From assembly GCA_018292915.2 (NCBI GenBank), contig JACVVK020000376.1:370001-434000 (forward strand): DNA of 64,000 bases, in the 5' to 3' direction. The translations under genes were made by a program, and so were the position numbers. The stretch's first letter is position 1. Each line of letters starts with the position of its first letter. The notes under the pieces were generated by a model, which saw only the letters and a list, made by a program, of their open reading frames with translations, did not search any database and was not told the DNA's origin. This DNA is from Batillaria attramentaria (taxonomy: Eukaryota > Mollusca > Gastropoda > Batillariidae). Of the stretch, positions 22,032 to 33,590 are shown piece by piece.

Positions 22032-24683
22032 GTGTCCTGCAAAATAGGACCTCAGTACTTTTCGCAGATCCACCCTGGCGACAAAAGGAAGATGAACATG
22101 TCTTCTTTGGTGCCTTTGGGGCTCGTCTGTGACTTGTTGTTTTCAGAGTCTCAGTTTCGGAGTCGACTGGGATTAGATCGACCCAGAATGTCCTCGACGA
22201 GGAATGGCATCTGTGTGTCCAAGGTGTATGGGACTTCTTGCATACTGCCTGGTGTGCATGTACAAGGCCGTGAGGCAGTTTGCCGTAGTTTCCTTCTACA
22301 CAGAACACAGGAATTTCAGCTGAACAATATGGGCAACACTGTGCCTTTTGGCAAACGCCTTGCCTCGACACACAGTTGGGCATTCACTGTTCACTTTTCA
22401 GAACTGCCCGCTTCCCCGTACCTTTGCGACTTTCAACAACAAATTCAATGGCTGAGGACCTGTGCAGGCTTCTCCGTGGTTTTGAATGGGTCCCAGACAG
22501 TGGTTAAGGAAACTGAATTCCGTACTTATTCTGCGAATTGTTCGGCACAGGACACACGCCTACAACGTGGACATTGTCCTACTTGGAGAGGAAATACTGA
22601 GTGTTTGTCCAGCACGTTCAAGATCTGCTGTGGACTGAAGCTTCTGAACGTCCACAAAATGTCTCGGAACAATCTGATTTTCCTTTTCCGTGCATTTACC
22701 GGGCATGGGGTTTTATACCACCGGATTACTCTTACATTTCAAAGCTTGAGAGATGTTGCACTTTCTACAAGTCAAACGAACCTTTCTTTGCTAGTCTCTG
22801 TCGCTAAATGTGACCACCAGAGCCAGGTCTTTCGACCAGACAAACTAAGCCAAGAAACGCAGGACGGTTGGGATGATGATAGACAGCGTTTTTCTGCAGC
22901 ATCCATCATTTCAGACGTTGTGAGCGTGTCAGTATCAGATATTAACTCCACCACCCTAACAGAACCAGTCGTTCTTGTGCTTTCACACCGTGAAATCCCA
23001 GCCAAGCCCGCCAGTGTACGGTGTGTGTTCTGGGACAACACCGTGCAGATTTGGTCTCCGAGTGGATGTCACGTCCTGGCTTCCAACGCTACACACACGA
23101 TCTGCCAGTGCCACCACCTCACCAGCTTCGCCATTCTAGCTGGTGAAGGATACAATACTGCGGAAAGCAAAGGGCAAAGCGTTTTGTCATACGTTCTTAG
23201 TGCTTTCTCTATCGTGTGTCTTTTGATGAGCTTCTCGACCTTCGTGTACTTTCCGGCGCTGCAGAGCCGGCGCAACACTATACACAAGAACCTTGCTCTC
23301 ACCCTCCTCGTTGGACAACTGACGTTTGTAATTGGTGTCGACCAAACGCAGAGTAGCGGCCTGTGCAGGTTCATAGCCATCATGCTGCACTACGTGTATA
23401 TGAGCGCGTTCTCCTGGATGTTACTAGAGGGGCTGCAACTCTACGTTTTGCTTCTCACGCCTCTTACCAGAGACAAAACGCACAAGCCGTTTTACTTGGC
23501 GTACGCGTTCGGCTACGGAACGCCTCTGTTCCTCGTGACGATATCCCTCAGCGCGAATTTTGCAAAGTACGGGACTCCTCGTTACTGCTGGCTGTCTCCT
23601 GAGGGAGGGATGCAGTGGGCCTTTCTGTGTCCAGCCAGTCTGGTGCTGCTGGTCAACAGTTTCATGCTGTTTGCGTCCCTCTACGTCATGATAGAGCACT
23701 CAATGAGGTCCAAAGCTGTACAAGAGCGCACCACATGGCGCAAATGGAGAACGTGGATCAGCGGCACTTGTATGCTCATGTCCGTTCTTGGCATCCCGTG
23801 GTTGCTGGCATACGTCCACTTGGTCGATAGGTCGGAGTTCTTTTCCTATCTCTTCATTCTGTGCAATGCCTCGCAAGGGATTTTGATTTTTGGCTGGCAC
23901 TGTCTGCAAAACGACAAGGTCATGCAACAGTACAAGTGGGTGTTTCTAGGTTCGCGATCGTTTTCGCAAACACGGCACGAAAAATCGTCCATTTCCGAGC
24001 AGAAAACGAGCAGATACAGTAACTACCTAGAGGATGCAGAGAAAAGGGATTCGCTGCACAAAATGTTCGGTAATGACTTCTACGAAGCTGGGGGTTTAGC
24101 CGGCATTATTGAAGAGAATAAGAAAGCTACTGTGGTTAGCTGGTTTGTTCACGCCACTTTCCATGCTGCTATTGGAATTATGGGAGTAAAACTAATTGGA
24201 AAGACGCAAGACGGGGCTCAAGTTGAAGAAGTGGCGGAACGGACCAGGGAAAAACGGGTTACACACTCTGACTCAGGGTGTTTTCACAAGATGATTAAAA
24301 CCGTCGCCGACAGTTTTGGCCCAGACGACCTGCAAATGACGTCGTCTGCCAGCACTTCCGTCGTGTCTTCTGACGCTGGGATCGAAGCGAAACCGTCTCC
24401 TGCTGGTCTTTCGGTACATCGCGTCGAAGAGCAGTTGCCCAGTCGTAGTATCCTACAGGAAGGAAACTTTCCTGTCCTAAAGCCGGAAACAAGCGGCCTT
24501 GTGGAAACAAGCCGTGTGGCCATAATACCGGAAACAAACCGTGTGGCCATAATACCGGAAAGAAACCGTTTGGCCATAATACCGGAAAGAAACCGTTTGG
24601 CCATAATACCGGAAACAAACCGTGTGGGTTGTGCTGGGTACAGGTCTCGCGTTTCCTTTCTCAAGGCTACACAGGACCCTTGA
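22032..24683 (+). CDS. adhesion-type GPCR 2 (GAIN/GPS plus 7TM)
   Basis: Open frame of 883 codons. A signal-peptide-like stretch starts at MNMSSLVPLGLVCDLLF (ATG 22092), a better start than ATG 22032. The GPS is GCHVLASNATHTICQCHHLT, with predicted cleavage between Leu363 and Thr364. Seven helices lie at about 377-636 with MSAFSWMLLEGLQLYVLL (TM3) and LILCNASQG (TM7). The post-TM7 hydrophobic segment VVSWFVHATFHAAIGIMGV matches receptor 1. Near the 3' end the frame enters a 27-bp coding minisatellite (24517-24624) and stops at 24683 with a tail unlike receptor 1. The frame at 24622-25116, one step off, carries the conserved tail motifs, so the real product probably changes frame there by frameshift, polymorphism or splicing. 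Receptors 1 and 2 are evident paralogues; ligand unknown. Confidence 0.86.
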   Translation: MSCKIGPQYFSQIHPGDKRKMNMSSLVPLGLVCDLLFSESQFRSRLGLDRPRMSSTRNGICVSKVYGTSCILPGVHVQGREAVCRSFLLHRTQEFQLNNMGNTVPFGKRLASTHSWAFTVHFSELPASPYLCDFQQQIQWLRTCAGFSVVLNGSQTVVKETEFRTYSANCSAQDTRLQRGHCPTWRGNTECLSSTFKICCGLKLLNVHKMSRNNLIFLFRAFTGHGVLYHRITLTFQSLRDVALSTSQTNLSLLVSVAKCDHQSQVFRPDKLSQETQDGWDDDRQRFSAASIISDVVSVSVSDINSTTLTEPVVLVLSHREIPAKPASVRCVFWDNTVQIWSPSGCHVLASNATHTICQCHHLTSFAILAGEGYNTAESKGQSVLSYVLSAFSIVCLLMSFSTFVYFPALQSRRNTIHKNLALTLLVGQLTFVIGVDQTQSSGLCRFIAIMLHYVYMSAFSWMLLEGLQLYVLLLTPLTRDKTHKPFYLAYAFGYGTPLFLVTISLSANFAKYGTPRYCWLSPEGGMQWAFLCPASLVLLVNSFMLFASLYVMIEHSMRSKAVQERTTWRKWRTWISGTCMLMSVLGIPWLLAYVHLVDRSEFFSYLFILCNASQGILIFGWHCLQNDKVMQQYKWVFLGSRSFSQTRHEKSSISEQKTSRYSNYLEDAEKRDSLHKMFGNDFYEAGGLAGIIEENKKATVVSWFVHATFHAAIGIMGVKLIGKTQDGAQVEEVAERTREKRVTHSDSGCFHKMIKTVADSFGPDDLQMTSSASTSVVSSDAGIEAKPSPAGLSVHRVEEQLPSRSILQEGNFPVLKPETSGLVETSRVAIIPETNRVAIIPERNRLAIIPERNRLAIIPETNRVGCAGYRSRVSFLKATQDP
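24517..24624 (+). repeat. 27-bp coding minisatellite, 4 units
   Basis: TGGCCATAATACCGGAAA starts at 24517, 24544, 24571 and 24598 with a 27-bp period. Each unit encodes nine residues of the type VAIIPETNR / LAIIPERNR. The period is a multiple of three, so unit gain or loss keeps the frame. Confidence 0.95.
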
Positions 24684-25116
24684 TTCTCTCAGTGACGTTA
24701 GCCAGGCCCCGCGCTCAAAACGACCCAAGCAATCAGCGCATATGAGTCTGAGGGCCTCGATCGTTGAAGACGTGGAAGGAATCGCCATATTCCTTACTCA
24801 AAATGAAACTCTAAGAGCCGACCAGATTGAAACCCAAGCCGGGGAAAGCGGTGACGATGACTTCCCTCTCACGTATTCCACGATGGGCCCGTCCATCAGG
24901 AGTGTTTCAATTCAGACAGACGGAGAAGGTGGCAAACTAGGGCGCCTGTTCGTCAAGTTAGGACAGCCCATACTTACAACTGTGACAAAGACACAAAGCA
25001 GTAGGCCCACTACATGTGAGCAGTCTTCTCGTGTTGATGACGAGGACGAGGAGTGTTCCCTCGTAACCGTTCTTATGAAACCGGAGTGGAGGTCTGTTGG
25101 TACTCAGACTGACTAG
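24622..25116 (+). CDS. C-terminal tail segment of adhesion GPCR 2 in a shifted frame
   Basis: This frame overlaps the end of the 883-codon frame. It encodes an acidic tail with PSIRSVSIQTDG and, before the TAG stop, CSLVTVLMKPEWRSVGTQTD. Receptor 1 has the parallel LAFVLLNPSIRSVRTQT in its tail, so this is very probably the genuine 3' coding part of receptor 2. No intron of ordinary length that joins the frames is visible; a base indel beside the minisatellite is the simplest reading. Confidence 0.62.
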   Translation: MWVVLGTGLAFPFSRLHRTLDSLSDVSQAPRSKRPKQSAHMSLRASIVEDVEGIAIFLTQNETLRADQIETQAGESGDDDFPLTYSTMGPSIRSVSIQTDGEGGKLGRLFVKLGQPILTTVTKTQSSRPTTCEQSSRVDDEDEECSLVTVLMKPEWRSVGTQTD

Positions 25117-25410
25117 ACCTCCGCCACCTGCGTTGATGCTGAGAACGAGGAGTGCTCCCTCACAAGTGTTCCCATGAAACCGGAGTGCAGGTCTGTCGGT
25201 ACTCAGACGGAATAAACCCGCTACCTGCCTTGATGGTGAGAACGAGGAGTGTTTTCTCGCAACCGTTCTTATGAAACCTGAGTGCAGGTCTGTCTGTACG
25301 CAGACTGAATAAACTTCCTCGCCACTGTGTTGACGATGAGAACGAGGAGTGCTCCCTAACAGCCGTTAGATAAAACCGGAGTGGAGGTCTGTCGATACTC
25401 AGACGGAATG
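25037..25410 (+). repeat. 98-bp tandem array of the receptor 2 terminal coding segment and stop
   Basis: Four units, with GGTCTGT at 25091, 25190, 25287 and 25386 (spacing 99, 97 and 99). Each has an acidic GA-rich start, CTCCCT, an ATGAAACC-like core, AGGTCTGTxxxTACTCAGAC and then a stop (TAG, TAA, TAA, TGA). Unit 1 is the presumed true end. In units 2 and 3 the stop lies within AATAAA (about 25209-25214 and 25307-25312). Confidence 0.85.
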
Positions 25411-26546
<1,136 letters not shown>

Positions 26547-26685
26547 GTGTGTATTGTGTTGTGTGTTTTTTGGTGTATTTTGTGTTTTGGTCTTGGAATT
26601 TTCTTTTTGTCTGTTGTAATTGTAGTTTGTTTGTTGCTGTTGTTGTTGTTTGGGGGTAAGGGGTTAGAGAGAGAGTGTGTGTGTG

Positions 26686-26732
26686 TGGTGGTGAAAAAGG
26701 ACGTTAAACTCCCAAACACACCCCCCCCCCCT
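26686..26732 (+). repeat. SINE-B tail fragment
   Basis: GTGGTGAAAAAGGACGTTAA and CTCCCAAACAC match the 3' end of SINE-B; the head is missing. Confidence 0.65.
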
Positions 26733-26815
26733 TTCCAACCTCATGTGTTCATTGGTAGTGAGGACGAGTCTGACGAAAGTGATGATGATCTGGGTGATAG
26801 TTTTGAGCCAGAAAT

Positions 26816-26817
<2 letters not shown>

Positions 26818-26898
<81 letters not shown>

Positions 26899-26950
26899 AC
26901 CACTGGTGCACAGCCTTACCGACCCAAACGCACTTGGCAGGAATTGAGTT

Positions 26951-27043
<93 letters not shown>
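26818..27043. repeat. paired (GT)n and (CA)n tracts
   Basis: (GT)n at 26818-26896 and (CA)n at 26955-27042 are separated by 58 bp and are reverse complements, so they could form a long hairpin. GAGACCACTGGTGCACA at 26896-26912 resembles GAGGCCACTGGTGCACA at 61607-61623 beside another GT tract, so the unit may be a small dispersed repeat. Confidence 0.9.
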
Positions 27044-27046
<3 letters not shown>

Positions 27047-27599
27047 GAAGACAGAAAAATCTCCTGCACATGTGGTCCATGCAATTAAACCAGTTTGCAG
27101 CGAGCTGAATAACTGAACACACGTGTTTTGGCGATAATCAAAATGGGAACGGAGTAAGGCAACGTGTCGCCACCACACCATTTGTCGGATGTAGCACTCC
27201 CGATTTACTACATACTAAGAGTTTTACACAAGGGTAGACAAAATTCTGCCTCGGCCTGTTGGTGTAAGTTTATTTATTTATTTATTTATTTATTTGGAGA
27301 GAGATAGATGACTGACTTTGCATAGCGCTGTCACTTTCCTGTTGTTTTCATCGTTGTTTTCCCTCTTTGTTATTAGTTTTGTTGTTGCTTTTTTTTCCAT
27401 AGTAATTGCATGCGACTGTGGGCATTGGAGAGAGAGAGGGGGGGGCAAACAGAGACAGAGTGAGAGAGACAGCCAGCCAGACAGACAGACAGAGACAGAG
27501 AGAGACACACAGACAGACAGACAGAGACGGGGACAGAGAGAGAGAGAGAGATGATGATGATGATGACGACGATGATGATGATGATGATGATGATGACAC
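27044..27599. repeat. simple-repeat-rich stretch
   Basis: (TTTA)n at 27269-27294, GA and CAGA tracts at 27428-27550 and (GAT)n at 27551-27597. The last is probably the tail of the reverse-oriented LINE that follows. No gene. Confidence 0.85.
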
Positions 27600-28292
27600 T
27601 TTATTTATCAACGGTAAAAGTTTTGCCAGTTTGCAAACTTGCCGTTGCTAATGCTACAGAGACTATCTACTAGAACAATAAAACAGAAAAAAAATAGTAA
27701 TATTAAAATAGAAAAAAAAAGTTTAAAAAGATAAATCAAAACAGGAAAATTATGCACTAAAATACAGCAAACAAAACCATAGAGAAAATCGTCCATCAGG
27801 CCCAAACGCATTCACACACATGTGCGACCTTTGCAAACACAAATCATATAATGAAATGGCATTGGAAAGTTCAAATGACAGGTCGCGCGTAATGTGCGTA
27901 CGTGAAATGCCGTCCGTCAGGTACTGTTTTAGCGTACACTTAAACGTAGAAGTAGATATATTTTGTTTCAGGTGTGATGGGAGAGAATTCCATTGTAATG
28001 TTCCTGCGAAGGAAAGGCTTGTTTTGAATAAATCAATACGAGGTAATGGTAAACGCAGGGTGCCATTCCTCGAGGTCCTCTCATGCGGCTGATTCAAATT
28101 GAAAAGGGTTTCCAGATATGGTGGCATTGTCTGGTTGAAGATTTTATGTATGAATAGACACTTATTGTAAGTAAGCTCAGGTTCAAGGCTAAGAAGATTA
28201 AGTTTTCTAAACAGCTCTCTTGTACAGCGAATTGAGTCTGACCATATGGACATCGCTGCACCCGTCCCAAACAGTGGAAGCATAATTAACAT
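27600..28292 (-). mobile_element. LINE 3' end, reverse orientation
   Basis: On the minus strand 28292-27750 encodes a reverse transcriptase C-terminus: LTYNKCLFIHKIFNQTMPPY and SFAGTLQWNSLPSHLK followed by FKCTLKQYL. The element ends at the (GAT)n/(ATC)n tail near 27597. It is 5'-truncated and inactive. Confidence 0.8.
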
Positions 28293-28406
28293 GTGAGGTT
28301 ATAATTATATGTGCGTTAACTATACTCGAGTTTATATGGAGGACGTAAGCGCTGGGGAGAATGCGTTTTTGAGGCAGGTGGTGCCGGCGCTGGTTACTGC
28401 CGTCTC

Positions 28407-28827
28407 TGGCCCCGTTTACATTAGCTTAAAATACCGCCCTGAGAGCGCTCTGAGAGCGCCCTGTCGCGTTTATACTTGGACAAACCGCTCCGAAAGCGCA
28501 CCGCTCTCAGACTACCTACAGTGGGTAGTCTGAGGGCGCTCTAACTTAAGGGCGCTTTCGTCACGTCACGTGGGGCCCTGTGTCACCGTAGCAGCAGGCC
28601 ATTTTTGCAAATGGCGAAAGATTGGTTTGTTTGTTTGTTTTTTTCTGCCAGGCATACAAAAACACGTGCTTTTTGGGCGCTGCCATCTTGAATATGTCAC
28701 ATTCCTCGAGAGCACGTGACATATCAGCTCCCCTTCCACGATTGTGTAATGTAAACGCCGTGGAGCGCTCTCAGTACGGTGCGCTTTAGGGGCGCCCTCA
28801 GAGCGCTCTGTTATGTAAACGGGGCCA
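28407..28827. mobile_element. small TIR element (421 bp), hAT-like MITE candidate
   Basis: Termini TGGCCCCGTTTACAT and ATGTAAACGGGGCCA are inverted. The interior is packed with GAGAGCGCTCT-type palindromes near both ends and a central TAGTCTGAG inverted pair. The 8-bp flanks (GCCGTCTC / GATGTCGC) agree at five positions, compatible with an old 8-bp duplication. No coding capacity. Confidence 0.6.
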
Positions 28828-29547
28828 GATGTCGCAGCCGGGGAGGCAATAGAACGGGTGTTCCGTCAAAGGGAGAAAGACATGCCCACTGACCAGAAAC
28901 TCCAGACCACCCTGGAAAGGGTGCAATCCAACGTGCTCTGGATGAAATACACCGCTGATGTTAATGAACAGTATAGTCGAAGGGAGACTATAAGAATATA
29001 TATCAATTCCACACACACAATAAACACAACGCACACATGTTTTGCAAGCCAGACGCTAGAACTGTGCCTTACAAATCAGAATTAACCAGTGTGATTGCAC
29101 TTGGAACAAATGACTGACGGTATCTGTTTTCACTTTTGGCATTCTAAACCGACGTCCAGATGGTAGCAGGACAAACTCAGAATAAATATGATCCCACTCG
29201 GAAACGCTGGAAACTGAAAGTAGGACTGGAAGTGTTGGTGATGTTTTGGTTTTTTTTGTTTTTTTTTTTTTTGTTTTTGTTTTTTTGGGGGGGGGTTACG
29301 TCTGACAATGAGGGTGCCCATGTGACCAATATGCCAAGTGATCGGCCATTGCAGTTCCTAGTGTCAATGATTCCGTTCACACAGGCGAGTCTGTGTGCAG
29401 ACATGATAGTATTATAGTGTTCAGTATAGTATGACGTTGGTAGCTTAACTGGTGCAGACTATACCGACTTTGTACGTGATGATGTTGCTAACGCTGTTAC
29501 TGACGTCCACATAGGCGACTTTGTTACTATTGTAGGTGACACTGTGC
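28828..29547. other. intergenic, no gene recognised
   Basis: T-rich run at 29249-29290 and otherwise unremarkable sequence. Confidence 0.4.
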
Positions 29548-29589
29548 ACAAAGACCTTGGAATCAGATTTATGTTTCCAAGATCTTTGC
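29548..29589. mobile_element. 42-bp micro-copy of TIR element family F
   Basis: ACAAAGACCTTGGAATCAGA is directly joined to TTTATGTTTCCAAGATCTTTGC's inverted end. These are the left and right ends of the 1662-bp element at 14522-16183 with essentially no interior. TGTGC flanks both sides (29543-29547, 29590-29594), giving a 5-bp TSD like the ATTAT of the long copy. Confidence 0.7.
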
Positions 29590-29594
29590 TGTGC

Positions 29595-30040
29595 ATGTTG
29601 ACCTAGTTTCTGGGGACTCCCATGTTGAAATGTGTGACAATAGTGACGGTAATAACAGCTTTGTTAATGACCGGGATAGTGTGGAGAGTTCATGCTTCAC
29701 AATTCATGGTCATGTCTCGCATTGCTCTTAATGTTTGTAGTGTAAAATCAAACCTGTTGTTCCCAGATTTTATAGAACTCATTTGTTAATACGACATTGT
29801 CTGTCTGTCAGAGAATAAGTTGGATGACAATGACACAGTTGGTTATGTTGCTTTCTACAAAAAATAAGTTTGGTATAAAATCTGGCGGGGTTTTGGTCTC
29901 AGTGAAGGATTCTATTGTACAGCATATCACAATTTTTGAGGACAAAAATAACAAGATGGTCACCATCCCAATATGTTGTTTCCGTTCGGTGACCTGTTGT
30001 CGTCACGGTCGTTCTTTTGTAATGCCATGTATCGGGGAAG
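29595..30040. other. intergenic, no gene recognised
   Basis: Contains a stretch (29950-30030) similar to 14060-14140 (CCAATATGTTGTTTCC, then TGACCTG), an unnamed dispersed repeat. Confidence 0.45.
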
Positions 30041-30832
<792 letters not shown>

Positions 30833-30911
<79 letters not shown>

Positions 30912-31036
30912 TTGCCTTTTTTGTGGTGGAGATGTCCTTGACATGAGGTTGTTTAACTACAAACAGGTCATATTCATTTAGTCTTATTGCTAGACAGTGG
31001 TGTAGTGTCTACGAATACATCAATATTGTCAGCTTC

Positions 31037-31122
<86 letters not shown>
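30833..31122. repeat. (GT)n then (CA)n tracts
   Basis: (GT)n at 30834-30909 and (CA)n at 31039-31120, about 130 bp apart and mutually complementary, a second paired arrangement like that at 26818-27042. Confidence 0.95.
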
Positions 31123-31123
<1 letters not shown>

Positions 31124-31912
31124 TAATTTTCTCTGTAATTTCAGCTTTCTCCCTTTCCTTAGTATCTGTGTGTTGTTAATACTGTTTGCAAACAATGCCG
31201 TACTTGGTCAATCTGTGTGTTTGTATTAGTACATGTACTGTTTCTCTATGAGTGCAGTGTTAACATTTATGTGACAATTGTGACATATATGGCTGTGATG
31301 TATAGATATGTCTGTCTATCTTTTTTCCAGTGCCCCTACAGTTGACTTGACTTGACTTGGCAAAACAATTTTCTTCAACACTGGTGTGTGACAAACGCAC
31401 ACTTAGTTCTTTTCTCCAGTGTGTGCACCACCCTATCCACCTATTTAAGTTTTTAATAAATAATAATAATAACAATAATCATGATCATTATAATTTAGTA
31501 TTGGGAAGGCGCTTTACCCAATTTCTTGAACTGTCTCAAAGCGCCGCGAGCTGAACCCAACACGCACGCTCAAGTGAATCACTCGCATTCCCTCACACAC
31601 TGGATAGGAACACATCGCAATCACGTGGTGCAAAGGTTCAGCTCAGCTATTTAGCTAGTCGGAAGTTAGAACTGCATTCATCTTTCAGTTTTGTGGGCTG
31701 ATCATTTCCAAAGCGATTTCATTTTACCTACACCAGCTGTGTGCCTTAAAATACGTATATATCATTGTCTTTGTAAATTTCTGCGTAGTAGCAGCTGCCG
31801 CAAAGTCGCTATTTGTTGAAAGTTTGTCTCAGTGTCCAGACGGTCCGTGAGTCTAGTTCAGTGAGTGAGTCCGGCATTTTGTTTTCGTGTTCGTGAGGTA
31901 TCGTGATGCATA
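31123..31912. other. intergenic with a retroposon-tail-like patch
   Basis: (AAT)n with TATTGGGAAGGCGCTTTACC and AAAGCGCCGCGAG at 31455-31555 resembles 9291-9365 and the LINE tail near 4957-4970 (AAGCGCCGCGAG). No gene. Confidence 0.5.
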
Positions 31913-31913
31913 C

Positions 31914-31998
<85 letters not shown>

Positions 31999-32085
31999 CC
32001 TGTCCGTATGTTTGTATGTATGCATGTATGGAAAGTTGAATGGATGTATGGATGGATGCAGGCATGCATGCATGCATGCATGGAT
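31913..32085. repeat. (TGTC)n then (ATGG/ATGC)n tetranucleotide repeats
   Basis: About 24 TGTC units (31913-32008), then degenerate GTATG, ATGGATGG and GCATGCAT units. Confidence 0.95.
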
Positions 32086-32333
32086 GGATAAAGATGACAC
32101 ATGTTTTATTACGTATGCCTGAGGTCCGTTCCTAAACAGATTGGGGCGCGGCAAATCTTCTAAAAATAGCCGCCAATCAGCGCCGTCTAGCTGGTCCTCA
32201 GTCCGCAAACAAACAACATCGTGTGCTCCGTACGCGTTACACCTCTAGATCAACGTTTACGCCAGACAGAGTCACAATTGTTGTTGTTGTTGTTGTTTGT
32301 TTGTTTGTTTGTTTGTTTGTTTGTTTTTTTTTT

Positions 32334-32617
32334 ACTACTTTATTGTCCCTCTCGGGAAATTCGGGCTGCTTCCCCCGCGGTGCAACGCCACCCAATACCT
32401 ATCGTACTTTTTTTTTTTTTTTGCTGGTGGAGGAAAGCCGGATAATCCGGAGAGAAACCCCCGAGGAGCAGCCGTGCAGTCAGGAAAAACCGGTATCACA
32501 TATCACAAGCTCGACCTGGGCTCGAACCCACGCTTCATCGCCATGACATTGGTGACGGCCGTTCAGTATAGCAGCGACTAAATCCGACGCGCTACCTATT
32601 AGACCACCGCTCACCCC
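32334..32617 (-). repeat. SINE-A copy 2, reverse
   Basis: Full-length reverse copy. ACTTTATTGTCCCTCTCGGG at left is the 3' end, a T-rich run lies at 32407-32421, CTCGACCTGGGCTCGAACCC is the B box complement and CTATTAGACCACCGCTCACC at right is the head. Confidence 0.85.
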
Positions 32618-32719
32618 AACAGGTTCTCTACTGTGACCCAGGTGACTGAGTCTGATGCACGGGATTAAGGGTATTCGAAGAAAAGTTTTCACACGCGGTT
32701 GTATGCCTATCATACGTAT

Positions 32720-33121
32720 TGAGACTTTAACGTCCTTTTCCACCATATATGAATGATATGTGACCCGTTCTCGCAAAAGGGACCGCAAGTCGCGCTAGGC
32801 CGAACGCCGCTACAGGCGAAAAGAGTGCCGGGGGTCAGTATGGCCGCCTGGTGGGTAGCCAACTTCAACTGCTGATATTTTTAGTAGTCAATTTTAGTAG
32901 TACAGCTTTCATTCTTATATTGAATTAAACTGCATAACCAGTAGATTGCATTATTATACATATCTTGGAATTGTTAATTTTCGACTTATGGTCCCTTTTG
33001 TGAGAACGGGTCACATATCAGAGATGAGAAAAAGACAAATACTTAGCCCCCAGCCGGGATTCGAACTCACGACCCGGGCATTGCAAATCCAACGCTGTAC
33101 CTTTCGGCTATCCCGGCTCCC
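32720..33121 (-). repeat. SINE-B copy, reverse, split by a MITE
   Basis: The tail part is at 32720-32759 (TTTAACGTCCTTTTCCACCA) and the head part at 33015-33121 (GGGATTCGAACTCACGACCC, GCTATCCCGGCTCCC). The 255-bp element 32760-33014 sits between them at the SINE motif TGATATC. Confidence 0.85.
32760..33014. mobile_element. 255-bp MITE with TIRs, inserted in SINE-B
   Basis: Left end GTGACCCGTTCTCGCAAAAG then GGACC. The right end reversed is the same with one change (TCACA for TCGCA). The flanking ATAT (32756-32759, 33015-33018) suggests a 4-bp TSD. The host SINE is continuous without it. No coding capacity. Confidence 0.78.
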
Positions 33122-33431
33122 AATGTTGACACAGAACTTCATACACGTCAACACATTTTTCTCACTGTTTAACACGGTACAGCCCCCTTACCAACTCTGT
33201 ACCATCGGGTTTCACCTACGCTTACCCTCTGTAATGACCCGAAACAAGGTAACCGAGACCTGAGCCGTGACAACTAAAAACTAAGAAGAAAACTAGGGGG
33301 GAAAAACAAACACGATCGGTGACAAGGAATATGGGCAGTTCTGAACAACCTTGTGGTCAACATGGTATTTCACAGTTTGCACAGAAGCGGTGAGTTCGGT
33401 CGCATTCACCAGTACGGTACATTTTCTGCCT
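33122..33431. other. upstream flank of UNC-93-like B
   Basis: No recognisable feature. Confidence 0.35.
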
Positions 33432-33585
33432 GTTTCAGAGATTATTGTCTGCATGAGTTGTCTCCCTTGCCGCAGCAAGCACGCATTTTTCGTGGCAGAG
33501 CACAACGTTGCCACGAAAGATGCATGCATGCTGCGGTTCTTTGTCTGCACGTGGGACAACTCATGCAGGCAATAATCTCTGAAAC
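33432..33585. mobile_element. 154-bp foldback hairpin
   Basis: The left arm starts GTTTCAGAGATTATTGTCTG and the right arm ends with the near-exact reverse complement (CAATAATCTCTGAAAC). Pairing continues imperfectly through CATGAGTTGTC, CCGCAGCA and CGTGGCA to a loop near 33510. Arms are about 70 nt. It abuts a SINE-B tail. No clear TSD. Confidence 0.72.
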
Positions 33586-33590
33586 CGTCT

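Noticed and set aside
31913..32008. Regular (TGTC)n array considered as a CRISPR-like or spaced repeat array
   Set aside because: No spacers; a tetranucleotide microsatellite.
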